The notes under the pieces: generated by a model
What the model saw: only the letters and a program-made list of their open reading frames with translations
The model's database searches: none
What the model was told of the DNA's origin: nothing
Assembly (NCBI GenBank): GCA_965371445.1
Contig: CBDUYN010000045.1
Span: 1-56,312 of the forward strand
Direction: 5' to 3'
Source: DASWIG01 sp965371445
Lineage (GTDB): Bacteria; Acidobacteriota; Thermoanaerobaculia; Multivoradales; J023
Length of the DNA stretch: 56,312 bases
Position numbers and translations under genes: made by a program
Shown here: piece by piece, positions 43,283 to 52,154 of the stretch
How the letters are laid out: each line of letters begins with the position of its first letter
Numbering within the stretch: the first letter of the stretch is position 1

Positions 43283-43729
43283 TCAGCTCCTGAGCTCTAC
43301 GACCATGTCCAATTGGATACTCGCTCCGTAGGGTAACTGGGCCGCCCCTGTTGCTGTGCGTGCATGCTTTCCAGACTCCCCGTAGAGGGCAATCAGGAGG
43401 TCCGAAGCTCCGTCAATGACTTGCGGTTGAGCCAGGAATGAGCTGTCCGAGTTGACAAAGCCTTGCAGCTTCACGATCGAAACGATTTCATCCAGATTAC
43501 CGATATCCGCCTTGATGATGGACAGCAAGTCCATCAAGGTATCCCTGGCGGCAAGCTTCGCTTCATCCTGAGCCACGTCCGCACCGACGCGGCCCCGCTG
43601 CTCACTCACGCGGCCAGAGACGAACAGCAAGCTTGCGCATCGCTTCGTACCCAGGTAGTTGGCCACGGGAGACTTCGCGGGGCGCAGAGCCAGCCCCATC
43701 TCAGCCAAGCGTTCTTCAATTCGACTCAT
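43283..43729 (-). CDS. RidA-family (YjgF/YER057c) protein
   Basis: This is a 148-residue protein of the RidA subgroup with an N-terminal helix (MSRIEERLAEMGLAL), then LLFVSGRVSEQ, ARDTLMDLLSIIKADIGNL and SGKHARTATGAAQLPYGASI. RidA proteins hydrolyse reactive enamines/imines; the conserved Arg lies in HARTATGA. Base composition is visibly less G+C-rich than neighbouring genes. Its first 14 bp overlap the end of the VOC gene. Confidence 0.85.
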   Translation of the reverse strand: MSRIEERLAEMGLALRPAKSPVANYLGTKRCASLLFVSGRVSEQRGRVGADVAQDEAKLAARDTLMDLLSIIKADIGNLDEIVSIVKLQGFVNSDSSFLAQPQVIDGASDLLIALYGESGKHARTATGAAQLPYGASIQLDMVVELRS

Positions 43730-44108
43730 CGGTGCCCACCCGATGCTCCCCCACAGAGATCGACAGTCCGTCAGGGTCTGAGTACTGAGCAAGCCGAGCG
43801 CCGAAGACAGTCTGCGGCTCCTGGATGCAGGGGACACTGTTCGCGACCATCTTCTGATGAAACTCGTCAAGATCCGGCACGCTCAGGCCTGGCCTACAAG
43901 ACCCCGCCCGCTCCAAATCGGCTCGCTTTTCGGACATGGCCGGCGAATCACTAGCGTGCAGTGCCAAAGTCGCTCCCTCGGTTGCAAATTCACTCCAACC
44001 AGGAGACTCGAATCTCAGTGGCAGGCCGAGCAGATCCCGATAGAAAGCGACGGATCGTCCCATGTCACTCACGAAGACGATGGCGTAGTTGACTCGCATC
44101 TTTGACAT
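43716..44108 (-). CDS. VOC-family (glyoxalase/bleomycin-resistance fold) protein
   Basis: This is a 130-residue VOC protein with two beta-alpha-beta-beta-beta modules: YAIVFVSDMGRSVAFYRDLL at the N-terminus and LAQYSDPDGLSISVGE at the C-terminus. His in TLALHASD and Glu in SVGEH are candidate metal ligands. It precedes and overlaps the RidA gene, forming a two-gene unit of lower G+C content. The ATG at 44108 with AGGAGGACAAAAGG upstream is convincing. Confidence 0.85.
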   Translation of the reverse strand: MSKMRVNYAIVFVSDMGRSVAFYRDLLGLPLRFESPGWSEFATEGATLALHASDSPAMSEKRADLERAGSCRPGLSVPDLDEFHQKMVANSVPCIQEPQTVFGARLAQYSDPDGLSISVGEHRVGTDESN

Positions 44109-44138
44109 CCTTTTGTCCTCCTGAGGCGAAAAGGCCGA

Positions 44139-44175
44139 GCACAACTGACCTTGCCGCTTCACTGGCTTGTTAGAC
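44139..44175 (-). other. Integron attC-like half-site
   Basis: On the minus strand GTCTAACAAG (44175-44166) followed by CCAGTGAAGCGG fits the R''-L'' half of integron attC sites (RYYYAAC). The opposite half should read GTTRRRY; only GTTGTGC at 44145-44139 is available and the spacing is too short, so the site would be deleted or degenerate. It lies directly upstream of the foreign-looking VOC-RidA pair. Confidence 0.35.
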
Positions 44176-44197
44176 GTCCCGCCCCACGGCGGGTTAT

Positions 44198-44214
44198 GGT
44201 GACCAAGGCCCACC
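44198..44214. repeat. REP-like palindrome, copy 1 (imperfect)
   Basis: GGTGACCAAGGCCCACC is the degenerate member of a family also at 45379-45396 and 48120-48137. It lies just after the stop codon of the 44224 gene. Confidence 0.6.
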
Positions 44215-44223
44215 CATAGGGGG

Positions 44224-44679
44224 TCAACCGTTGTCGCGGGAAACCACCTTGATCCAGGCGACTCCGGTGGCGCAGCGGTCCGGAATCTTCTGGCCGCCTC
44301 CGACACCGTAGATCTGGTACCCGATCGACGCCGTCCCGGGGTTGCCAACCTCAAGGTCGACCCTGCCGCGGTTGAAGTGCTGCTGCTGCTGCTGGCGCAT
44401 CGTGAGGACGCCCGCCTGGTCGTGTGGCGCGTAGCCCTCCAAGCCGAAGTCCCAGGGGTGACCGATTTCGGTGGCCGTAGTCTCGGGACTTTCGCCGCGT
44501 CGCTTGTAGAGGATCCGGAAAACGGCGCTCCCCCCAGCCTTCAGGACGACCTCCTCGCCGAAGGAGAAGAATCGCTCCTGGTCGCCTTGCTTGACCCAAA
44601 AGAGGGTTCCGCACTCGGCGAAGACCGGCATCGACGCGAGCGCGCCGAGCAGGAGGAGCACCAGGATCCGGGGCCGCAC
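44224..44679 (-). CDS. Secreted hypothetical protein
   Basis: This is a 151-residue protein with a signal peptide (ILVLLLLGALASMPVFA) followed by a Cys (ECGTLFWVKQG). It contains beta-rich sequence, a glutamine run in MRQQQQQHFNRGRV and IGYQIYGVGGGQKIPDRC. I recognise no family. It begins 3 bp after the YceI stop and must be co-transcribed with it, so a periplasmic role linked to YceI is possible. Confidence 0.7.
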   Translation of the reverse strand: MRPRILVLLLLGALASMPVFAECGTLFWVKQGDQERFFSFGEEVVLKAGGSAVFRILYKRRGESPETTATEIGHPWDFGLEGYAPHDQAGVLTMRQQQQQHFNRGRVDLEVGNPGTASIGYQIYGVGGGQKIPDRCATGVAWIKVVSRDNG

Positions 44680-44682
44680 TTC

Positions 44683-45291
44683 CTATCCCTCGCCCTCCTC
44701 GCCCTCGCTGGCGAGCTTCGCCTCGACGCTGATCTCGATCTCCACGTCGTCGCCGAGGATCGTGCCGCCGCCCTCGAGCGCACGGTTGTAGGCGATGTCG
44801 TAGTCCATACGGTTGACGGTGAGCTCGGTCACAAAACCGGCTCTCGGCCCGTCTCCGGTCTCCATGGTGCCGAGGGCGTCGACGTCGAGGGTAACCTCAT
44901 GGGTTTTGCCGCGCATCGTGAGCTTGCCGGTGACCTTGAGCTTGCCTTTGCCGGCACTCTCGACCTTGGTGCTCTCGAAGCTCCAGGTCGGGTGGCTCTC
45001 GACGTCGAAGAAGTCGGCCGAGCGCAGGTGGTTGTCGCGGCGCTCGTTGGCCGTGTCGACCGACGTCGCCTGGATCTCGAACTTGAGCGTCGTGGCTTCG
45101 GGCTTGGCCGGATCGTAGTCGATCGTGCCGCTGAAGTCGTGGAAGCTGCCGTGGACCTTGGTCAGGAAGTGGCGGATCTTGAAGCTCGCCGAGCTGTGGA
45201 CCGGGTCGACGTTCCAGGTCTCGGCCGCCGCCGCGAAGGGCAGCAGCAGAAACGCTGTCAGGATGGCCGTCAGGACTCTGTACTTACTCAT
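44683..45291 (-). CDS. YceI-family periplasmic protein
   Basis: This is a 202-residue lipocalin-like YceI protein. The signal peptide (LTAILTAFLLLPFAAAAE) is followed by TWNVDPVHSSASFKIRH, DTANERRDNHLRSADFFDVE (the hallmark segment) and GKLTMRGKTHEVTLDV. The family binds isoprenoid-like lipids in the periplasm. A good promoter lies 32 bp upstream. Confidence 0.95.
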   Translation of the reverse strand: MSKYRVLTAILTAFLLLPFAAAAETWNVDPVHSSASFKIRHFLTKVHGSFHDFSGTIDYDPAKPEATTLKFEIQATSVDTANERRDNHLRSADFFDVESHPTWSFESTKVESAGKGKLKVTGKLTMRGKTHEVTLDVDALGTMETGDGPRAGFVTELTVNRMDYDIAYNRALEGGGTILGDDVEIEISVEAKLASEGEEGEG

Positions 45292-45322
45292 CTCGTTCCT
45301 CCTTGGTTCTGGTGAGGGGCGT

Positions 45323-45351
45323 ATTGTGCTCCATCCAGGCCCGGTTGCCAA
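45323..45351 (-). promoter_or_regulatory. Sigma-70-type promoter of the yceI unit
   Basis: On the minus strand -35 TTGGCA (45351-45346) is followed by a 17-bp spacer and -10 CACAAT (45328-45323), 32 bp before the YceI start codon. Confidence 0.65.
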
Positions 45352-45378
45352 GCCGAAAACGAAGGATGGCCTCCGGCC

Positions 45379-45396
45379 GGTGGGCCAAGGTCCACC
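45379..45396. repeat. REP-like palindrome, copy 2
   Basis: GGTGGGCCAAGGTCCACC has arms GGTGGGCC and GGTCCACC, with one wobble. The adjoining CTAC provides the TAG stop of the FHA gene on the minus strand. Confidence 0.75.
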
Positions 45397-45990
45397 CTAC
45401 TCGTCGGAGGGTGTGCCGAGGCAGAAGACGAGCGTGGACTTGCCCACCCGCAGCGAGTCGCCGGGCAGGATCTGGCTGGAACGGATCTTGTGGCCGTTCA
45501 GGTACGTGCCGTTCAGGCTGTCGAGGTCGCGGACGTAGAACTCACGACCCATGACGTCGATCTGACAGTGGCGCGAGGAGATCTTGGCGTCGTCGAGCAC
45601 GAGATCGGCTCCCTCGCGGCCGACGACGGTGCGCGCGCTGGTCAGCTCGATCCGTTCGAAGCCGGGTGGGGCGCCGACCAGCAGGAAGTAGGCCGGGACC
45701 TCGAAGCGCAGAGGCGGACGCTCGCGGCTCTCGCCGTCGGGCGCGGTCGGTGACTGCGGGGCGCCGCCGCCGTTGGTCTCGCCGAGGATACCCTCCATCA
45801 TGATGCTGGGCTGGAAGAGCGTCGCGGCGCCGGGGCCCTCCGGGACCTGGTTCCCGAGGCGACGGGTCCTTTCTCCCCAGCGTCCCCGGTCGGCAGCGTC
45901 CGGGGTCACTTCGGCGCCGCAGGAGGGGCAGAGGGTCCCCTCCGCCGCGACCTCGGCACCACAGACGGCGCAACGGCTTTCGTCGCTCAT
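45397..45990 (-). CDS. Zinc-ribbon FHA-domain protein
   Basis: This is a 197-residue protein. An N-terminal double-CxxC zinc ribbon (CAVCGAE..CPSCGAE, residues ~7-27) is followed by a flexible linker with a candidate phospho-region (GAATLFQPSIMME), and a C-terminal FHA domain (~115-190) with VGREGADLVL, SSRHCQID and LDSLNGTYLNG. Its ATG overlaps the TGA of the kinase gene (ATGA), a strong sign that it is the kinase's partner or substrate. The stop codon lies in a REP-like palindrome. Confidence 0.9.
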   Translation of the reverse strand: MSDESRCAVCGAEVAAEGTLCPSCGAEVTPDAADRGRWGERTRRLGNQVPEGPGAATLFQPSIMMEGILGETNGGGAPQSPTAPDGESRERPPLRFEVPAYFLLVGAPPGFERIELTSARTVVGREGADLVLDDAKISSRHCQIDVMGREFYVRDLDSLNGTYLNGHKIRSSQILPGDSLRVGKSTLVFCLGTPSDE

Positions 45991-47933
45991 GGCTCCTCCA
46001 AAGTCAACATCAGCTTCCCTTTGTCGAGCTCCACGCGCAGGCGGTAGAAGGCGCGGCTCTCGAAGCCCTTGCGCAGGGAGCCGCGGGCCTCGATCCTGCG
46101 CTTCTCCACACCGGAGACGTGGACCTCGATCCTCCGCTGTCCGGCTGGGACCTCGATCGTACGACGGAACTCCTGTCCCACACGGCGTTTCAAAAAGGTC
46201 GACGCTTCCACGCGATTGAAGACCACTCGGCGTCCGTCGATCCAAACGGAGATGTAGGCTGTTTTGAGACGGTTCTCGTAGAGGATCTCCAATTCCGCCG
46301 GTTTGGGCTTTGGCTTCGGCGGCGGCGGCGGTGGCGGGGGAGCGGCGAGGGTGGGCTCGCTCGACGCCCCAGTCGGCTCTTGAGCAGGGGCGGTCTCCAT
46401 GCCGGTTTCGACCGCGTCGCCTGGCGGCGAATCCTCGCTACCGGCGGCCGGCGTCTCTTCCTCGGTCCTTGGCTCGGCCTCGTCGCTGGCTGCCTCCTCT
46501 CGGGTGACGGCCGGGTCTGGGATGCCCGCGGCAGTTTCCTCCCCGCCCGGGTCGGTGAACGCCATCGCCTCCTCGCCCGGCGGGGTGACTTCGCCGGTAG
46601 GGCCCAGGCCGGTCTCGCCCTCTTCGGCGGTTGGCTCCGGCGGAGCGAGGACGACGATCGGTAGGCCGAAGGCACCGACCCACATCGCGATCTCGCCCTG
46701 TTCGGCGTCGACGCCGGGTTCGGCGGAGGGAGGCTCCACGGTGATCGGGTTGAAGGGGAGCGGCGGCGGCTCTGCCACCGGAGCGGCCTCCGGCGGAGGG
46801 ATGACGGCCGTGGCGGGCGGTGCCAGGCCGAGGGGCCTCAGCCACCGGTCGGTGGCGCCGGGGATTAGCCGGTCCAGGTTGCGTCCGGCGATCGCGATCA
46901 GGAGGAGGAAGAGCAGGAAGGTGACGAAAGCTCCCGAGGAGCGCGGCTTCCCAGGAGACGACGCTTCGGAAAAAGCCTCCGTACGAGAGTCGATCAAGAC
47001 GGTGCTGCCCTGGAGCGCGGCCGAAGAGGCCGCCTTGGCGCGTGGCGTCTCCCCGGCGCGCGAGTCGCGGGTGTCCTCGCCCAACTCCTCGGTGGCGGCA
47101 CGGAGCTCGCGTTCGAGCTCACCGCAAGTTTCGTAGCGGTCCTCGGGACGCTTCTGGAGGGCCCGGTCCAGGATCTGCCGTAGGCGCGGCGGGATCGAGG
47201 GGTTGTAGATCTCCGGCGGCCGCGGGTCGACGGAGACGATCTTGTAGGTCACGTTGGCGAGCGAGTCGCCGCTGAAGGCGAGCTCCCCCGTCAGGCATTC
47301 GTAGAGCACGACGCCGAGGGCGAACAGATCCGTACGGCCGTCGACTGCCTCGCCCTGGACTTGCTCCGGTGCCATGTAGTAGGGGCTGCCGACGATGCGT
47401 CCCGGGAGCGTCAGGCCTTGCTGTGCCGAACGGAGCTTGGCGACGCCGAAGTCCGAGATCTTGACCTCGCCGTCGGCGGTGACCAGGAGGTTGGCGGGCT
47501 TGATGTCCCGGTGGACGACGTCGTGACGGTGCGCGTAGTCGAGGGCTGAGGCCACCTGGGCGATCCAGTCGACGGCGCGGACGATGGGAAGCGAATCCTC
47601 CAGGTCGAGGATCTGGCGCAGGTCGCGGCCGTCGACCCATTCCATGGCGAGGTAGGGCTCGCCGGTGTCGGGATCGGTGTCGGCGTCGAAGACGGTGACG
47701 ATGCCGGGGTGGATCAGCCGTCCGGCGGCCCGTGCTTCGACGAGGAAGCGTTCGCGCAGCTCGGCTTCCTGGTCGGTCTCCACCATGCCCTGGGGCGAGA
47801 GGACCTTCAAGGCGATCCGGCGCTCGATGTGCGGGTCCTCGGCCAGGTAGACGCGTCCCATGGCTCCCCGGCCGAGCTCCGAGAGGATTCGGTACCGGTG
47901 GATGCGTTGCGGTGGGACGGCGATGGTCGTCAT
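45987..47933 (-). CDS. Membrane Ser/Thr protein kinase (PknB-like)
   Basis: This protein has 648 residues. The kinase domain (~10-275) has LGRGAMGRVYLAE, Lys in IALKVL, the RD catalytic loop VVHRDIKPANLL and ISDFGVAKL. A juxtamembrane region and one membrane helix (AFVTFLLFLLLIAIAG, ~335-350) follow. Outside the membrane are a long Pro/Glu-rich stalk and a C-terminal beta domain (LEILYENRLKTAYISVWIDG to the end), a possible sensor. It is co-transcribed with the FHA protein; the SpoIIE phosphatase 0.9 kb away may oppose it. Confidence 0.93.
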   Translation of the reverse strand: MTTIAVPPQRIHRYRILSELGRGAMGRVYLAEDPHIERRIALKVLSPQGMVETDQEAELRERFLVEARAAGRLIHPGIVTVFDADTDPDTGEPYLAMEWVDGRDLRQILDLEDSLPIVRAVDWIAQVASALDYAHRHDVVHRDIKPANLLVTADGEVKISDFGVAKLRSAQQGLTLPGRIVGSPYYMAPEQVQGEAVDGRTDLFALGVVLYECLTGELAFSGDSLANVTYKIVSVDPRPPEIYNPSIPPRLRQILDRALQKRPEDRYETCGELERELRAATEELGEDTRDSRAGETPRAKAASSAALQGSTVLIDSRTEAFSEASSPGKPRSSGAFVTFLLFLLLIAIAGRNLDRLIPGATDRWLRPLGLAPPATAVIPPPEAAPVAEPPPLPFNPITVEPPSAEPGVDAEQGEIAMWVGAFGLPIVVLAPPEPTAEEGETGLGPTGEVTPPGEEAMAFTDPGGEETAAGIPDPAVTREEAASDEAEPRTEEETPAAGSEDSPPGDAVETGMETAPAQEPTGASSEPTLAAPPPPPPPPKPKPKPAELEILYENRLKTAYISVWIDGRRVVFNRVEASTFLKRRVGQEFRRTIEVPAGQRRIEVHVSGVEKRRIEARGSLRKGFESRAFYRLRVELDKGKLMLTLEEP

Positions 47934-48255
47934 GAGGCGATCTTACCTCCGGCGGCGGTCTGTGGGCAGTGGCGAGGACGACAATATACCCGTAGAGAGT
48001 CGTGAGGTCGTCGGGCTCGTCGGAGACGGCGACGCGGCATCGTTGAGGTAATTCGCCCTTTTCGGCCTCTGGCGAAGCCTCCTCGTCGTGCTTCTAAGGT
48101 CAAACCCGCTCGGGCGGAAGGTGGGCCAAGGCCCACCCTACTTCGAGCTCATCCCAGCATCGGACGTCTTGGGGGCGAAGAAGCAGGCGAGACGCCATCG
48201 TGATAGAATATCGTAGAGGTGTAGTCAACCCAGCTTGAGCGAGGACACTGGCCAG
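47934..48255. other. Gene-free spacer with REP-like palindrome
   Basis: Only the palindrome at 48120-48137 is recognisable. The spacer must hold divergent promoters for the kinase and the small membrane gene, but no convincing -35/-10 pair was found. Confidence 0.4.
48120..48137. repeat. REP-like palindrome, copy 3 (perfect)
   Basis: GGTGGGCCAAGGCCCACC has perfect arms GGTGGGCC/GGCCCACC. The flanking CTAC matches copy 2. Confidence 0.8.
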
Positions 48256-48453
48256 ATGAGTGAAGACACCGGGCGAAGGAAGGTACAAGGGCTCGTGGCC
48301 GGCGCGCTCTACGGCGGCCTGGTGACCGGTGCCCTGGGCATGGTGTTGGCGGTCGCCGCGTTTCTCAGCGGGGATACCATCGGAGCGGGGATTTGCGTTC
48401 TGGGCTCGGCGGTGGCTTTCGGGCTGGTGGCGAACGCCTGCTTGCGGGAATGA
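48256..48453 (+). CDS. Small two-helix membrane protein
   Basis: This is a 65-residue protein with two hydrophobic segments (GLVAGALYGGLVTGALGMVL and IGAGICVLGSAVAFGLVANA). The sequence before the ATG (48235-48255) encodes an extra SEDTGQ that repeats the real N-terminus MSEDTG, a 21-bp duplication. A TTG start at 48235 is therefore also possible. Function unknown. Confidence 0.55.
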   Translation: MSEDTGRRKVQGLVAGALYGGLVTGALGMVLAVAAFLSGDTIGAGICVLGSAVAFGLVANACLRE

Positions 48454-48591
48454 GGCCGAAGCGAAGGGAGGGAGCCCCGGGCCGGCGCCGGCATGGGGCC
48501 GGTCCTGGACCCGGGGCGCGCAGCGCGGGTACGACCTCAGGATCGTCCTCCAAGCCATTGAAGCATAGACGAAGCGCCGGGCCGCAACGAC

Positions 48592-48801
48592 TCACGGCGT
48601 GTAGAGCTGGGTCGTGACCTGCGGGACGCGCTCGAAGTACGCATCCGTGGTGAGGACGTGAAGACCGAGTTGCATGGCGCTCGCGGCAATCCGGACGTCG
48701 TTCGTGGGGATCGGTCTCCCCTCCGCACGAAGATGGACGATGATTTCGGAATCACGTAGAGCCGTCTCCTCGTCAAGCTCTACCGTCTTGTCGAACTTCA
48801 T
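48592..48801 (-). pseudogene. VapC-like PIN-domain toxin fragment (C-terminal half)
   Basis: This is a 69-residue frame whose GRPIPTNDVRIAASAMQLGL and VLTTDAYFERVPQV are the second half of a PIN-domain ribonuclease, with the conserved Asp residues of the active site (NDVRIAA, TTDAYF). The first half, with its essential acidic residue, and any VapB antitoxin are missing. It is probably a decayed toxin-antitoxin locus, although an ATG is present (48801). Confidence 0.7.
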
Positions 48802-48850
48802 GACAGGGTTCGGGCCGGACGAGGTCTCGGTGGCCTGTTCATCGCCGGCT

Positions 48851-50656
48851 CTACTCGGCGACCTTCAGGACGACCACGGTCCGATCGTCCGACGGCTCGT
48901 GGCCATCTCCCAGGAAGCGGCTGGTCGCGGCGATCAGGCCCTGGGCGATCTCGGCGGCGGAGCCCGCGGCGAGCTCGCGTAGCGTCTGCGCCAGGCGCTC
49001 GGCACCGAAGACTTCGTCGCCGCCGTCGCGGAACTCCTCGATGCCGTCGGAGGCGAAGACCACGACGTCGCCTTCGCGCAGCTCGAGACGCTCCTCGCGG
49101 TACTCGGCTCCCCCAATCGCCCCGACGGGCATACCCGGCAGCTCGATCTCGCGGACCTTGCCGCCGCGGACCAGGAGCGGGTAGGGAAGCCCGGCGTTCG
49201 AGACCCTGAGGAGCTTCTGCCGCGGATCGTAGAGCGCCAACCCTACCGCCACGAAACGCCGCTCGACCCGGAGCGGGTGGAGCTCCTCGTTCAGGTAGCC
49301 GAGCGCCTCCAACGGGTCGATGCGGCTCTCCGACGCGTAGCCCCGCAACATGCCGAGGACGAGGGAAGCGTAGAGCGCCGCCGCCGTCCCCTTGCCGGCG
49401 ACGTCGCCCACGGCGAGGAAAGCGAGGTCCTTGCACGCCATGACGTCGTAGAAGTCGCCGCCGAGATGGCGGGCCGGCGAATAGGCGGTGGCAATCTGGA
49501 GGCCCGGGACCCAAGGAGTCTTCTTGGGCAAGAGGTAGCGCTGGATGGTCCGCGCCGTGTCGAGCTCGGTGGCCATCCGGGACTCGTCGTCGCGCAGCCG
49601 CTCGTAGAGGGTCGAGTTCTCGAGTGCGATGGCGAGGTAGGACGCGAGGGTCACGAGCAGCTGCTCGTCGCCCTCGCAAAAGGCGTTGTAGCGGTCGCTC
49701 TCGAGGTCGAGCACCCCGAGCAGGCGGTCCTTGAACACCAGCGGGACGGCGAGCTCCGAACGGATGGAATCACTTCCGTGGCAGCTCTCGTAACGCGGAT
49801 CGAGGGCGACGTTCGCTACCCTGACCGCCTGGCGTAGGGCCGCCGCCGTGCCGCAGAGGCCCTGGCCGAGGACGAGCCCCTGCGCGCAGGGCAGCGCGCC
49901 GTCGTCGTGCAACGAGTGGGCGAGCTTCAAGAGCCGGTCCTCCCCGTCCCAGAGGAAGACGTTCAGGCACGTGAACTCCACCTGCCGACGGACGAGCTCC
50001 GCCACCCGGCGTAGCAGCTCCTGGCGGTCGAGGATCGACGTCAGCTCGCGGCTCGCCTCGTGGAGCGCGGCGAGCATCTGTGTCTGCCGGCGCAGGTTCG
50101 TGTAGAGGCGGTGGCGGTCGATCGCGGCGGCGAGGTGGCCGGCGATGAAGGCGAGGTCCCGCAGCTCGCCGGGAAAGAAGTCGGGCCGGAAGCTCCCGAT
50201 GTCGAGCACCCCGATGACGCGTCCCTTCGACACCAGGGGAAAAGCGGCCTCCGAGCGAAGCTCCTCGACCACCTGGATGTAGCGGGAATCGCCCTCGACG
50301 TCGCCCACGACCTGCGGCTCGCCGGTGGCCGCCGCGACGCCCACGAGGCCCTGGCCCAGTCCGAAGCGCCAGCTCTCGACCACCTGCGGCGGGAAACCGA
50401 GGGCGAAGTGGAAGCGCAGCTCGCGGCCCACCTCGTCGAGCAGCAGGACCGCGAAGGTGTCGTAGGCGAGGGTGCGGCCGAGGCGGCGGGCCACCCGTTC
50501 GAGACCGGTCGCCAGGTCGTCCGAGGAGTTGAGCTCCTCGACCGTGTCGAGCAGGCAGCTGAGCGTTTCGACGGGCGATCCGCAGGCGGTCTTGGGCACT
50601 GCCCCCGGAGCCGTGGCAGGGTTTTTCTCGGTGGGGATCGTGACGGTGTGCTCCAT
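48851..50656 (-). CDS. GAF-GAF-SpoIIE (PP2C-type) Ser/Thr phosphatase
   Basis: This protein has 601 residues. Two GAF sensor domains lie at ~45-185 (FGLGQGLVGVAAATGEPQVV) and ~210-355 (LVLGQGLCGTAAALRQAVRV). A helical linker with the SpoIIE entry motif AREIQ-like ARTIQRYLLP follows, then the PP2C phosphatase (~385-600) with ARHLGGDFYDVM, VGDVAGKGTAAALYASL, VFASDGIEEF and PSDDRTVVVLK, the metal-binding Asp residues. The family dephosphorylates anti-sigma-factor antagonists. ATG 50656 is preferred over GTG/ATG codons further upstream. Nearby kinase and FHA genes suggest a shared signalling role. Confidence 0.93.
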   Translation of the reverse strand: MEHTVTIPTEKNPATAPGAVPKTACGSPVETLSCLLDTVEELNSSDDLATGLERVARRLGRTLAYDTFAVLLLDEVGRELRFHFALGFPPQVVESWRFGLGQGLVGVAAATGEPQVVGDVEGDSRYIQVVEELRSEAAFPLVSKGRVIGVLDIGSFRPDFFPGELRDLAFIAGHLAAAIDRHRLYTNLRRQTQMLAALHEASRELTSILDRQELLRRVAELVRRQVEFTCLNVFLWDGEDRLLKLAHSLHDDGALPCAQGLVLGQGLCGTAAALRQAVRVANVALDPRYESCHGSDSIRSELAVPLVFKDRLLGVLDLESDRYNAFCEGDEQLLVTLASYLAIALENSTLYERLRDDESRMATELDTARTIQRYLLPKKTPWVPGLQIATAYSPARHLGGDFYDVMACKDLAFLAVGDVAGKGTAAALYASLVLGMLRGYASESRIDPLEALGYLNEELHPLRVERRFVAVGLALYDPRQKLLRVSNAGLPYPLLVRGGKVREIELPGMPVGAIGGAEYREERLELREGDVVVFASDGIEEFRDGGDEVFGAERLAQTLRELAAGSAAEIAQGLIAATSRFLGDGHEPSDDRTVVVLKVAE

Positions 50657-50736
50657 CTCGTTCCCTACAACAAGAATCGGCGGCGGTTTGTTCCCGTCCC
50701 CGTCCCCGATTCCCACGGCCGTGCGCCCCTCCGGGG

Positions 50737-52050
<1,314 letters not shown>

Positions 52051-52125
52051 TTTGAATGCTCCCTGGGAGGCCGTTTCTTGGCGCGCACCTTTTGTGCTTG
52101 CCAGGCATGTCGATTTGCGGGTCAG

Positions 52126-52154
52126 AGTATAGCAAAGAGGCGTCAGGCGGTCGA
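52126..52154 (-). promoter_or_regulatory. Possible promoter of ugd
   Basis: On the minus strand TCGACC (52154-52149), a 17-bp spacer and TATACT (52131-52126) fit a sigma-70 promoter moderately well. The -35 overlaps the end of the epimerase gene. Confidence 0.4.
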
